Assembly: GCA_011375275.1 (NCBI GenBank)
Contig: DRLW01000025.1
Coordinates: forward strand, 1-19,733
Direction of reading: 5' to 3'
DNA length: 19,733 nt
DNA from: Bacteroidota bacterium
GTDB taxonomy: Bacteria; Zhuqueibacterota; Zhuqueibacteria; Zhuqueibacterales; Geothermadaptataceae
The notes beneath the pieces are model-generated. The model was not told the DNA's origin, did no database searches, and saw only the letters and a program-made list of their open reading frames with translations. Both the position numbers and the translations under genes were made by a program. Shown here piece after piece: positions 5,146 through 12,826 of the stretch. Position 1 is the first letter of the stretch, and each line of letters starts with the position of its first letter.

Positions 5146-7461
5146 TTATTCCCCGCTGATTTTCGCATACCACTTTTTAACCACGTTTTCCGCCAGCTTG
5201 CCATTGGGGGTAAAACCGCTGTGGCTGCCACCGCCAGATTCCAGGACTGTGGGCCATTTCCAGAGGTAGAGGCCAGCGAGCCACGGCTGCCGGTAAAATG
5301 CTCTGAAAAAGGCGTCATAGGCACGCATTTGCGCCTGCTCATCGACCGGTTGGCCGCGACCATCGCGATGAGGCTCGACCCAAGGCGCGGGTCTGCTGGC
5401 GTAGCCTGTCTCTGTCAACAGCACCGGTTTCTGATATTTTTTACTGACAGCGCCGATACGTTTGGCTACCTTGCGCGCGCCTGCGAGCAGTTCCGCGTCC
5501 GAGGCGTTCGGATTGTCGCTCAAGGGGTAATAGCTGTTGACGCTGATGGCGTCGAGGGCATCCCAGAACGTGATGTTTTCAAACTCCTCTCCCCAGTTGG
5601 CGGAATAGAGCAGCTTGCCGTGATAAATTTTCCGGATCCGCCCGATCAGCTCCCGCCACTCCTGTTCATGGCCGATGGTGGTCCTGGCCAGCTCGACGCC
5701 GATACTGAAACTTTCGGTCTGCAGCATTTCAGCGAGTATGGCGTAGTGCATGATCCAGTCGCTGTAATAGACGAAAAAACGCTGCCAGTCCTGCGCGTTG
5801 TTCATGGCGATGTCTCCGGGCCAACTGCTGTGGGAGACCCAGAGGTGTGGTTTCATCATGATGCGCATGTTTTTCCGCCGCGCCCGGGCAATGGCGACGA
5901 TCAGGCTTTCGTCGTTTTCAGAGCCAGCCCCGGTGCTCAGGCCGATGGGAACCGGCCGGTTTTTTTCGCGCAGGAAACCGAAAGGGGTGATGGAGATGGC
6001 GTTGACGTTCAGCTCCTGCAGGCGTTGCAGTGCAGCCTCGGCAGTTGAGCCCATGTAGCCGTTGTAAACAGCGTAGCCCTCGTGCGCGAAGCAAAAACCG
6101 CGGGCAAACTGCCAGACCGTAGGTGCCCTTTCCGGTTGCGGCCTGGGCAGCATGGCGCGGCTCCAGGTTCGCCACTGCTGGATCAGTTTGGGAGAAAAGT
6201 AGCGCGGAAATGTGGCGGCGTCCAACCTGGCCGGCGTTTGTCTGAGAAATTTTTTCAGTTCCTGGGGTGAGTAGTGAAAAAGGACGAGCTGCAGCAGTGT
6301 CGCAGCCTGCACCTCGCTGATGTAACGGCTGATGCGGCGCTCCGCCGGAGCGAAGATCAGCTCGAATGGCGGGAAGATAGCGTTGTGGAAAAACATCCCC
6401 GCCCATACCGGATATCCTTTGCCGCCCCAGGCATCGGAGAACAACACGCCGGCGCCGCGCAGCAGCAGGGGGTTGGGTACCTCTCCGGCAAAGTGCCAGG
6501 TGATGTACTCTGCGATAGCTGTGTAATCCGCGCCGACCGCATTTTCACTGAACACGATGTGCACGACAGAGCTGCCCGTTTGCCAGTGTGAAAGCCGTGA
6601 ATTGCGTGTGGCAATGGTCTTGCTTTCCGAGCTTTCGTAGAGTTTCAGCCGGATCGGCAGGAAGCGCCTCCTTTGCTCAGCATCGATTTGCAGGGTAGCG
6701 CACTGCTCCTCCACGAGCTGCTTTTGCCGGGCCAGAAAAGCCCGGATTTTTTCCCGGTCAGGTGATCTGCCGATGTAATCCACGATAAATATCGAATCAG
6801 CCGAAATTCTGCGCAGCGAATGCAGCAGGTTGATTTCCCGGTTTTTGCTGATCACCCAGGGGGCGGAGGGGCGCGGCTGGGTCAAAAAACCATAAGCGAG
6901 CAGTTCCTGCCCGCGCCGGATGGTGTAGTCTGCAATCAGCTCAGGGCTGCGCCTGCCGGGCTGAAATTCCGCCAGGATGGCCTGGTCTGAGTTGCCGGTG
7001 ATGATCTGAAGCCATTGCCCGGGCCGAAGAGGGTTGGGCATGCGCAGCAGCAGGCGGTCGCCCCGGTTGGCGTAGGTATGGCCATTGATGCTAAAGCTGT
7101 CCCGGCTCATATCAAAAGGGAGCGCAGGCAGAAGGCGTTGCAGCAGGGGATTGTTCCCGGGGCGCCCGACCAGTGAAATGGGGGTGTTTGCAGGCAGGGA
7201 ATCAGCAGCCGAAACCGGGATGGCTGTAGTGCGGATGTACCGCCCGCGTCGCATCTGACCGAGCCGCTGTTCGTAGAGCGCCGCTGTTTTACCCTGATCC
7301 GGGTACAGATAAACGATGCGGCGATGTTGCCACAGGCGTGATTGCAGCTCCTGCTTGTCCGGCCATAGGGATGTTTCGCCCTGTCCGCTCAGGAGCGGAG
7401 ACAGCGATGATGAGAAAAATAACAGCCCCCAAACAAGGCTGCTTCGATAAAATCGTGGCAT
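5146..7461 (-). CDS. secreted protein with C-terminal GH113-like TIM barrel
   Basis: About 771 residues with an N-terminal signal peptide (hydrophobic core about 8-24). Counting from the TTG at 7467, residues 453-770 match glycoside hydrolase family 113 (beta-1,4-mannanase-like): ARGFCF, then NVNAISITPFGF, MMKPHLW (537-543), a likely acid/base E592 in GVELARTT, SANWGEEF, and a likely nucleophile E686 in LLTETGYAS, ending with GKLAENVVKKWY. Residues 40-445 are a separate region. Part of it (about 90-170) resembles the GRPGNNPLL/ING pattern seen before some hydrolase domains. The part around 315-400 has the shape of a gluzincin-type peptidase domain but no HExxH. The gene starts almost directly after the four-helix membrane-protein gene. 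ATG at 7461 is preferred; TTG at 7467 is the alternative. Substrate unproven: mannan or an envelope glycan. Confidence 0.8.
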   Translation of the reverse strand: MPRFYRSSLVWGLLFFSSSLSPLLSGQGETSLWPDKQELQSRLWQHRRIVYLYPDQGKTAALYEQRLGQMRRGRYIRTTAIPVSAADSLPANTPISLVGRPGNNPLLQRLLPALPFDMSRDSFSINGHTYANRGDRLLLRMPNPLRPGQWLQIITGNSDQAILAEFQPGRRSPELIADYTIRRGQELLAYGFLTQPRPSAPWVISKNREINLLHSLRRISADSIFIVDYIGRSPDREKIRAFLARQKQLVEEQCATLQIDAEQRRRFLPIRLKLYESSESKTIATRNSRLSHWQTGSSVVHIVFSENAVGADYTAIAEYITWHFAGEVPNPLLLRGAGVLFSDAWGGKGYPVWAGMFFHNAIFPPFELIFAPAERRISRYISEVQAATLLQLVLFHYSPQELKKFLRQTPARLDAATFPRYFSPKLIQQWRTWSRAMLPRPQPERAPTVWQFARGFCFAHEGYAVYNGYMGSTAEAALQRLQELNVNAISITPFGFLREKNRPVPIGLSTGAGSENDESLIVAIARARRKNMRIMMKPHLWVSHSSWPGDIAMNNAQDWQRFFVYYSDWIMHYAILAEMLQTESFSIGVELARTTIGHEQEWRELIGRIRKIYHGKLLYSANWGEEFENITFWDALDAISVNSYYPLSDNPNASDAELLAGARKVAKRIGAVSKKYQKPVLLTETGYASRPAPWVEPHRDGRGQPVDEQAQMRAYDAFFRAFYRQPWLAGLYLWKWPTVLESGGGSHSGFTPNGKLAENVVKKWYAKISGE

Positions 7462-7468
7462 AGGCAAG

Positions 7469-7870
7469 TTATCCCATTTGTGCAGCAGTGCGCATTCCGA
7501 AAACCGTGGCGAGGGGGAAGACAGCGATACCGAGGAACCAGAACCAGCCCGGGTGCGGCAGCATGATCATATTGGTGATACCGGCGATGAGCAAAATCAG
7601 GCCGACCAGCAGCGCAGGCCTGCCGTTATCTTTGCCAGCGATGCGCACAGCCAGCCAGGTTCCTGTAAATGTTCCCAGCCCCCAGCCGGCCAGGACGATA
7701 AGAAACGCAGTCATCGGCAAGTTATCTATGTGCTTCTGCATCGCAACCGTGTCGTTGATGTCGATGTCTTTTGGCAGAGGGTAGGCCTGGTGCCCGAGCA
7801 TTTCCACGAACATGATGATGATAATTGCACTCAGTGTCCCGGCAAAAGCCGCCATCAGAGAGCGACTCAT
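7469..7870 (-). CDS. conserved four-helix membrane protein
   Basis: A 133-residue protein with four hydrophobic helices (about 4-25, 53-75, 86-105, 108-127). The loop after helix 1 contains GHQAYPLPKDIDI and the third loop ends in MLPHPGWFWF. Both are patterns I recognise from widespread uncharacterised proteins of this size. The start is ATG at 7870 with ribosome site AAAGGA 7 nt upstream. It leads the operon with the GH113-like gene and follows a near-consensus promoter (7950-7978). No function can be given; the tight linkage suggests a membrane role related to that exported protein. Confidence 0.78.
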   Translation of the reverse strand: MSRSLMAAFAGTLSAIIIIMFVEMLGHQAYPLPKDIDINDTVAMQKHIDNLPMTAFLIVLAGWGLGTFTGTWLAVRIAGKDNGRPALLVGLILLIAGITNMIMLPHPGWFWFLGIAVFPLATVFGMRTAAQMG

Positions 7871-7904
7871 GGTGGTTCCTTTCAGATAAGATATTCAACA
7901 ATTA

Positions 7905-7931
7905 GGACGGTTCGGCTTTATTTCACCGTCC
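7905..7931. repeat. 7-bp inverted repeat in the leader of the 7870 gene
   Basis: GGACGGT, 13-base spacer, ACCGTCC. It lies between the promoter's -10 and the start codon, where an operator or leader hairpin could control the operon. Confidence 0.4.
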
Positions 7932-7949
7932 CGTGCCTTTGTTTTTCTG

Positions 7950-7978
7950 AGTATAAGCAAGTCTGGGCGCTTTGTCAA
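7950..7978 (-). promoter_or_regulatory. near-consensus sigma70 promoter for the membrane protein/GH113 operon
   Basis: On the minus strand TTGACA (7973-7978, perfect) is followed by exactly 17 bp and TATACT (7950-7955, 5/6). It points at the ATG at 7870, giving a leader of about 70 nt. Confidence 0.75.
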
Positions 7979-7982
7979 GAAC

Positions 7983-8002
7983 GGTTCACCGTTCTGTGAA
8001 CC
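7983..8002. promoter_or_regulatory. inverted repeat abutting the -35 (operator candidate)
   Basis: GGTTCAC, 6-base spacer, GTGAACC, perfect 7-bp arms with a 20-bp footprint, ending 4 bp from the -35 of the promoter at 7950-7978. The size and spacing suit a dimeric transcription factor. The string ACGGTT near its left arm also occurs in the leader repeat at 7905. Confidence 0.5.
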
Positions 8003-8258
8003 ACGCGGAGCAGGCAGGAGAAAAATACCAGGACGAGTTCGGGATTATTTGAAAGCCCGGCCGCTCTTGCCGCGAAGATGCGTGCCTGCAAAAATCACCC
8101 TGAAAAAATTATGATGCCGGGGCAGGATTTTGTAATTTTTTGATTTACAATTCATGCGCGTTTTTACGACATTCCATAGCCTGAAAAATTCATGTCGGGA
8201 TGCGCGGCTGCGGGCAAAAATTCTTCCGCATTCTGACACTCCCGGCGCGAAATGCTCT

Positions 8259-8270
8259 TTTATCCCGATT
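8259..8270 (+). repeat. TTTATCCCGATT motif upstream of tryptophanase
   Basis: Identical over 12 bp to the minus-strand reading of 2384-2395 and one mismatch from 2975-2986 (TTTATCCCGGTT). A further TTATCCCG reads on the minus strand at 8292-8299. This ties the tryptophanase upstream region to the spacer between the SPOR genes. Confidence 0.5.
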
Positions 8271-8301
8271 TACAGTGATCGTGGTAAGACGCGGGATAAG
8301 C

Positions 8302-8312
8302 CGTATATTGCA
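8302..8312 (+). promoter_or_regulatory. possible -10 region for the tryptophanase series
   Basis: CGTATATTGCA, identical to 956-966; the TATATT could be a -10 element about 110 bp before the gene. No matching -35 is seen. A second weak option is TTGGTT (8347-8352), 17 bp, TATACA (8370-8375). Confidence 0.25.
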
Positions 8313-8418
8313 CAGTTTGTGAGTTACACAGGCAATAGGCTTGTGTTTGGTTTTATCAAATTGCAGATTTATACATGCCATGCCTGCAGCAAATCATATC
8401 TGAAACCGGAGAATAACG

Positions 8419-9792
8419 ATGCGAACGATAATCGAACCCTTTCGAATCAAGATGACGGAGGAAATCAGGCTGGTTCCGCGCGAACAACGCGAGAAAGCCC
8501 TGCAGGAGGCGCACTACAATGTCTTTCTCCTCGATGCCGAACTCTGCCCGATCGATCTGCTGACTGACAGCGGCACGGGCGCCATGTCAGCAAAGCAATG
8601 GGCAGCACTCATGCTCGGCGACGAGAGCTACGCCGGCAGCAAATCGTGGAAAAAGTTCGAGAATGCCGTCCGTACCATCACCGGTTTCAAGCACATCCTG
8701 CCGACGCACCAGGGTCGGGCTGCTGAGGGCATTCTGGCGCAGACGCAGATTCGTGAGGGAGATGTCATCCCCAACAACAGCCACTTCGATACCACGCGGG
8801 CGAATTTCGAATTTGTTGGCGCCACGGCCCTGGACCTGGTTTGCGATGAAGGCATGCAGCCGGGGTTGGATGCTCCTTTTAAGGGCAATATGGATATCGA
8901 TAAACTGCGTACCTGCATCGAAACCCATGGCAGGGAGCGCATCCCTTTTTGCATGATCACGGTGACCAACAACACCGGCGGCGGCCAGCCGATCTCGATG
9001 CAGAATATCCGTGAGGTCAAAGCTGTGCTGAAGGAATACGGCATACCGCTGGTGATCGATGCCTGCCGTTTTGCGGAAAACGCCTATTTCATCCGCGAAC
9101 GGGAGCACGGCTACGGCGATAAATCGTTGCTGGAAATTGCACAAGAGATGTTTTCCTATGCGGATGCTGCCACGATGAGCGCGAAGAAAGATGGCCTGGC
9201 GAATATCGGCGGTTTTCTTGCCTGCCATGATGATGGCTGGGGCGAGGCCTTCCGCAATGCGCTGATCATGCGCGAGGGGTTTCCAACCTACGGTGGTCTG
9301 GCTGGCCGTGATCTTGAAGTCATCGCTGTCGGCCTGATGGAAGCGCTGGAGTACGATTACCAGGTCTATCGCCACGCGACGATCACTTACCTGGGGAAAA
9401 AGTTTGAAGAGCGGAATATTCCTTTTGTCAAACCCGTAGGTGGGCACGCGCTGTTCATCGATGCAAAAGAATTTTTACCGCACATTCCTCCACTGCACTA
9501 TCCGGGGATCGGCCTGGTGAATGCGCTCTACGTCGATGGCGGCATCCGTGGTGTTGAGCTGGGCAGTGTCATGTTTGGTAAAAAAGATGACCAGGGTGTT
9601 GAAAAACCGGCCCGTCTCGAGCTGGTGCGGCTCGCTTTCCCGCGGCGTGTTTACACCCAGAGCCATTTCGATTATATCGTCGAAGTCATCGACGATGTCC
9701 TGCTGCACCGGGATCAGATACCCGGTTACCGCATCACCAGACAACCGCAGTACCTGCGCCATTTTACCTGCCATTTTGAGCCGATGAAGTGA
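8419..9792 (+). CDS. tnaA: tryptophanase (L-tryptophan indole-lyase)
   Basis: A cytosolic PLP enzyme that splits L-tryptophan to indole, pyruvate and ammonia. It has 457 residues and matches the family from end to end: IDLLTDSGTGAMS near 40-52, THQGRAAE, NNTGGGQPISM, RFAENAYFI, and TMSAKKDG with the PLP lysine K257. The numbering runs parallel to tyrosine phenol-lyase, so the substrate residues can be read. D124 replaces the Thr124 of phenol-lyase, L381 replaces its Arg381, and H448 replaces its Phe448, all pointing to tryptophan rather than tyrosine; Y71 is present. The start is ATG at 8419 with GGAG 9 nt upstream. No TnaC-type leader or tryptophan permease is adjacent. It heads a co-directional series with an NnrS-like gene 48 bp downstream. 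Confidence 0.95.
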   Translation: MRTIIEPFRIKMTEEIRLVPREQREKALQEAHYNVFLLDAELCPIDLLTDSGTGAMSAKQWAALMLGDESYAGSKSWKKFENAVRTITGFKHILPTHQGRAAEGILAQTQIREGDVIPNNSHFDTTRANFEFVGATALDLVCDEGMQPGLDAPFKGNMDIDKLRTCIETHGRERIPFCMITVTNNTGGGQPISMQNIREVKAVLKEYGIPLVIDACRFAENAYFIREREHGYGDKSLLEIAQEMFSYADAATMSAKKDGLANIGGFLACHDDGWGEAFRNALIMREGFPTYGGLAGRDLEVIAVGLMEALEYDYQVYRHATITYLGKKFEERNIPFVKPVGGHALFIDAKEFLPHIPPLHYPGIGLVNALYVDGGIRGVELGSVMFGKKDDQGVEKPARLELVRLAFPRRVYTQSHFDYIVEVIDDVLLHRDQIPGYRITRQPQYLRHFTCHFEPMK

Positions 9793-9840
9793 GACAGAGA
9801 CAGAACAGGAAGGGCAACGCCGCAGCGCTGCGCCCGTGAG

Positions 9841-11292
9841 ATGAAAAATTCAGTCGGGACAGATATCATGCAGAGTGATGACAAATTGGGTGCATCCCGG
9901 ATCGGGGCGGGGTATGCAGAATTTCACTTCGGTTTTATCAAAGCAGCAATCCTGCTGGCGTTCTGGGGCGGTTTTGCTGTCGGTGCACATTCCATATCGG
10001 TGATGGGGCTCGGTTTTGCACCCGGCCCCGGATTTTTTGCCTTCAATCAGGTTCACGGGCAGCTCCAGCTCATGGGGTGGGTCGGCTTGTTCGTCATGGG
10101 CATCAGCCTGTTTTTTCTGCCGCGTTTTGCCGGCGTGCCGCTGGAAGAGCCGCATCGCCAGAGCCAGATTCTCTGGCTCATGGTCAGCGGCCTGCTGTTG
10201 CGTTATTTTTCCCAGTCCCTGCTGCCCTACTTTGATGACCCGCTCTATTGGAATATCCTCGGATTTCTCGCTGTCCTGTCGGCGTTTTTCATCCTCTTTG
10301 CCGTCGCTCTCTATGTAACCACGCTGCTGATGACCATGCACACGGTTTTTGCCGGCAAGGCCCGTCCGGCGGTGCACACGGTTGCGCCTTTTTTTGCTAT
10401 GATGCTGGCCGGGTGGTTGCTCTATGTTATGATCAATTTCGCCCTCGTGGCCCTGATGGTCGCGCAGAAAAAAATCGTTCTGCCCTATGGGTGGAATCAG
10501 TTCATGATCGACCTTTTTGTGCTGCTCTCTCTGGTGCCGATCAGTTTCGGCGTTGGTCTGCGCACCTTGCCTCTCTACATGCGTTTGCCTGCGCAGAACT
10601 GGCCGGTACGCCGGGCTGCCTGGGTATATCTTACCGGGGTGGCGGTCAAACTGCTGGCAGACCTTGTGCTCCTGCTCGGTTCGGACAGCATGGCACTGCT
10701 CTATATTAGCCACGCCGGCACGATTGCATACAGCGCTGTTGTCGTGCTTCTGATTTGGAAGCTGGATGTCCTCACCCGGCTGCAACAACCCTGGACCGAG
10801 GGCCGAAACGAGCCGGTTAAGCCGGACCGAAAGCCCACCCGCCCGGGCATGCCGGACTATGGCGAATTCGGGGCTTTTGAAAAGCTCATCCGTGCCGCCT
10901 TTTTCTGGCTGCTGTTTGCCGCGGTCTCGGAACTGACGGTGAGCACAGGCTGGCTGCTCGGCCACGAACCCATGGTGAGCCGTGACGCTGTACGGCACAT
11001 GTATCTCATGGGCTTTATCACCCACCTGATTTTCGGTATGGCGCCGAGGATGATCCCCGGTTTTCTGCACAAACGCGCAGTTGCCCGCCCGCGGCTGGTG
11101 CAGTTTTCTTACTGGCTGTTGCTGGTGGCCGCTGTTTTCCGCATTATTCCTCTGCTTTTGCCCCTTTCCCTCGAGGAAATGTTGCCTGTGTTGTTTAAAT
11201 TCCTTAAAATAGGCCTCTCTTTTTCCGGAGTGTTTGCCATGCTCGCTGTGGCCGTGCTCTGGGTTAATCTACGCGATACCGCGCGCTCTTGA
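9841..11292 (+). CDS. NnrS-like heme-copper-type membrane protein
   Basis: A 483-residue membrane protein with about twelve hydrophobic helices in two halves, separated by a charged loop at about 315-350 (WTEGRNEPVKPDRKPTRPG). It resembles the NnrS family, heme/copper membrane proteins first found with nitric oxide and nitrite respiration, and more distantly the heme-copper oxidase subunit I fold. Possible metal ligands are H29, H50 and H72 (in QVHGQLQLMGW) in the first half and H386 and H395 (in HMYLMGFITHLIFGM) in the second. ATG at 9841 has no obvious ribosome site; ATG at 9868, removing nine residues, is possible. The heme A synthase gene follows after 19 bp, consistent with heme-dependent respiration or NO defence. 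Family call likely, exact role unknown. Confidence 0.72.
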   Translation: MKNSVGTDIMQSDDKLGASRIGAGYAEFHFGFIKAAILLAFWGGFAVGAHSISVMGLGFAPGPGFFAFNQVHGQLQLMGWVGLFVMGISLFFLPRFAGVPLEEPHRQSQILWLMVSGLLLRYFSQSLLPYFDDPLYWNILGFLAVLSAFFILFAVALYVTTLLMTMHTVFAGKARPAVHTVAPFFAMMLAGWLLYVMINFALVALMVAQKKIVLPYGWNQFMIDLFVLLSLVPISFGVGLRTLPLYMRLPAQNWPVRRAAWVYLTGVAVKLLADLVLLLGSDSMALLYISHAGTIAYSAVVVLLIWKLDVLTRLQQPWTEGRNEPVKPDRKPTRPGMPDYGEFGAFEKLIRAAFFWLLFAAVSELTVSTGWLLGHEPMVSRDAVRHMYLMGFITHLIFGMAPRMIPGFLHKRAVARPRLVQFSYWLLLVAAVFRIIPLLLPLSLEEMLPVLFKFLKIGLSFSGVFAMLAVAVLWVNLRDTARS

Positions 11293-11311
11293 ATGAACAT
11301 GTGAGATACCT

Positions 11312-12349
11312 ATGGATAACAAAAAAGTCGCCCGCTGGATGTTCTGGCTCGCAGGACTCGCTGCCGTGATGGTCGTGCTCGGCGGGCTGGTCAGATTGAC
11401 CCAGTCCGGCCTGTCGATGACCGACTGGGATGTATTGATGGGGATTGTCCCGCCCATGACCGAGCAGGGCTGGCAGCAGGAATTCGAGCAGTATAAGCAG
11501 TTCCCCGAGTATAAGCTGGTCAACAGAGGCATGGAGCTTTCCGAGTTCAAGTTTATTTTTTATATGGAATATCTGCACCGCATGCTCGGTCGGGTAATCG
11601 GCCTGGTTTATTTTATCCCGCTGGTGATTTTCTGGCGCAGAGGCACAATTCCGCGGGAGCAGCGCCCGGCCTTTCTGGGTATCGGGGTGCTGCTGCTGTT
11701 TCAGGGGCTGTTCGGATGGTATATGGTTAAAAGTGGCCTGGTGGACCGGCCGCATGTGAGCCATTTTCGCCTCACCGGACACCTGTTGCTGGCCATGGCG
11801 TTCATCGCCGCTACCCTGTGGATGGGCATGCGCTGGCTGTACGATCAGGCCGAATCTGCTGAGCGTGTGTTTTCAGCACAAGCTGCGAAAGCCACGCGAA
11901 TCTTTCTCTGGATTCTCATCGGACAGGTCGCTCTCGGCGGTCTGGTTGCAGGCCTCAAAGCCGGGGCTGTCTCTCCGACTTTCCCCCTCATGCACGGCAC
12001 ATGGATTCCGCCGCTGGCCTGGTCTTTCGAACCATGGTATATGAATTTTTTCGAAAATCCGGTCATGGTTCATTTCCTGCATCGCTGGAATGCTTTTGTC
12101 GTCCTCTTCTTTGCTTTTTATCTCGTCAGGCTGTTGTATCGCGAGCAGCACTTTGAGCTGATAAAGATGCCCGTCATCGTGCTCAGTGTGTTGATCAATC
12201 TGCAGCTTCTGCTGGGCATATTCACCGTCTTGATGAAGGTCCCGGTTGCGCTGGCGTCGCTGCATCAGGCCGTGGCTCTGCTGTTGTTCGTTTTTACGAT
12301 AATACTGCGCTATTCTGTTCGCGCAGAGAACACCGTGTCTGTCAAATAA
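11312..12349 (+). CDS. ctaA: heme A synthase (CtaA/COX15 family)
   Basis: An inner-membrane enzyme that oxidises the C8 methyl of heme O to the formyl group of heme A, the cofactor of aa3-type oxidases. It has 345 residues and eight predicted helices in two repeats. Family marks: LGGLVRLTQSGLSM near 22-35, H89 in MEYLHRMLGR, FGWYMVKSGL, H157 in FRLTGHLL, GGLVAGLKAGAVSPTFPLM, H257 in HFLHRWNAF and H318 in ASLHQAVAL. The four histidines match the heme-ligand positions of the family. The wording is closest to the COX15 type of mitochondria, Proteobacteria and Bacteroidota; I see no paired cysteines of the Bacillus type. It starts 19 bp after the NnrS-like gene and 9 bp before the thioesterase. 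Its presence predicts heme A-containing oxidase genes elsewhere. Confidence 0.95.
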   Translation: MDNKKVARWMFWLAGLAAVMVVLGGLVRLTQSGLSMTDWDVLMGIVPPMTEQGWQQEFEQYKQFPEYKLVNRGMELSEFKFIFYMEYLHRMLGRVIGLVYFIPLVIFWRRGTIPREQRPAFLGIGVLLLFQGLFGWYMVKSGLVDRPHVSHFRLTGHLLLAMAFIAATLWMGMRWLYDQAESAERVFSAQAAKATRIFLWILIGQVALGGLVAGLKAGAVSPTFPLMHGTWIPPLAWSFEPWYMNFFENPVMVHFLHRWNAFVVLFFAFYLVRLLYREQHFELIKMPVIVLSVLINLQLLLGIFTVLMKVPVALASLHQAVALLLFVFTIILRYSVRAENTVSVK

Positions 12350-12358
12350 GGATCATCG

Positions 12359-12826
12359 ATGTCGCAAAAAGCATTTCAGGACTACTACCCCGATCATCTC
12401 AGCCAATGCTACGGTTGTGGCAGGCTCAATGAACACGGCTTGCAGATCAAAAGCTTCTGGCGCGGCGAGGAGGCGGTGTGCACATTTCAGCCGCGGCCCT
12501 ATCACACCGCGGTACCCGGTTATGTTTACGGCGGGCTGATCGCTTCGGTGATCGACTGCCATGCAACGGGCACGGCTGCTGCAGCAGCCTATCGTGCTGC
12601 CGGGCGGGAGATGGGCTCAGAGCCAGCGTTTCGTTTTGTCACAGCTTCGTTAAAGGTCGATTACCTCAAACCAACGCCCATCACCACGGAAATGCAACTG
12701 GTCGCTCGCGTTGTTGAAATTAAGGGGCGCAAAGTCAGAGTTGCTATTGACCTCATGAGCGGAGAAGACCTCTGCGCCCGTGGGGATGTTGTGGCGGTGC
12801 AGGTTCCGGAAGAATGGGGCCTGTGA
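12359..12826 (+). CDS. PaaI-type hotdog thioesterase
   Basis: A 155-residue single-domain protein with the hotdog pattern. The central helix region has PGYVYGGLIASVIDCHATGTA (about 53-73), where the Gly-Gly and following Asp match the PaaI active-site area, and a later strand has RFVTASLKVDYLKPTPI. Such enzymes hydrolyse acyl-CoA thioesters. The N-terminus has the pattern CYGCGRLNEHGLQIK, common in a subgroup of these proteins and possibly metal-binding. The start is ATG at 12359 with AAGGAT 6 nt upstream. It begins 9 bp after the heme A synthase stop and is probably co-transcribed, although no biochemical link is clear. Substrate unknown. Confidence 0.88.
   Translation: MSQKAFQDYYPDHLSQCYGCGRLNEHGLQIKSFWRGEEAVCTFQPRPYHTAVPGYVYGGLIASVIDCHATGTAAAAAYRAAGREMGSEPAFRFVTASLKVDYLKPTPITTEMQLVARVVEIKGRKVRVAIDLMSGEDLCARGDVVAVQVPEEWGL

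Larger units (their letters stand above)
7871..8418. other. 548-bp divergent regulatory region
   Basis: Separates the minus-strand membrane-protein/GH113 operon from the plus-strand tryptophanase series. It holds the strong minus-strand promoter, two inverted repeats near it, the 13-mer AGCCTGAAAAATT (8178-8190) shared with the palindrome at 2890, the TTTATCCCGATT motif at 8259-8270 and the CGTATATTGCA string at 8302-8312. I looked for a TnaC-like leader peptide with a critical tryptophan before the tryptophanase and saw none: the only short ATG frame reaching the gene (8375-8416) has no Trp codon. Confidence 0.5.

Noticed and set aside
5044..6048. 334-codon open frame on the plus strand
   Set aside because: Antisense to the GH113-like gene, which has a signal peptide and catalytic motifs.
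8375..8416. 13-codon ATG frame just before tryptophanase, considered as a TnaC leader peptide
   Set aside because: It contains no tryptophan codon, and its end overlaps the ribosome site of the next gene.
8587..9447. 286-codon open frame on the minus strand
   Set aside because: Antisense to tryptophanase, whose sense frame has full-length family identity.
9821..9832. 12-bp palindrome CGCAGCGCTGCG between tryptophanase and the NnrS-like gene, considered as a terminator
   Set aside because: The stem would be only about four pairs with a four-base loop and there is no T-tract.
9850..11070. 406-codon open frame on the minus strand
   Set aside because: It lies inside the NnrS-like gene on the opposite strand. 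The translation is rich in His, Gln and Arg, typical of the antisense of a hydrophobic protein, and shows no family features.
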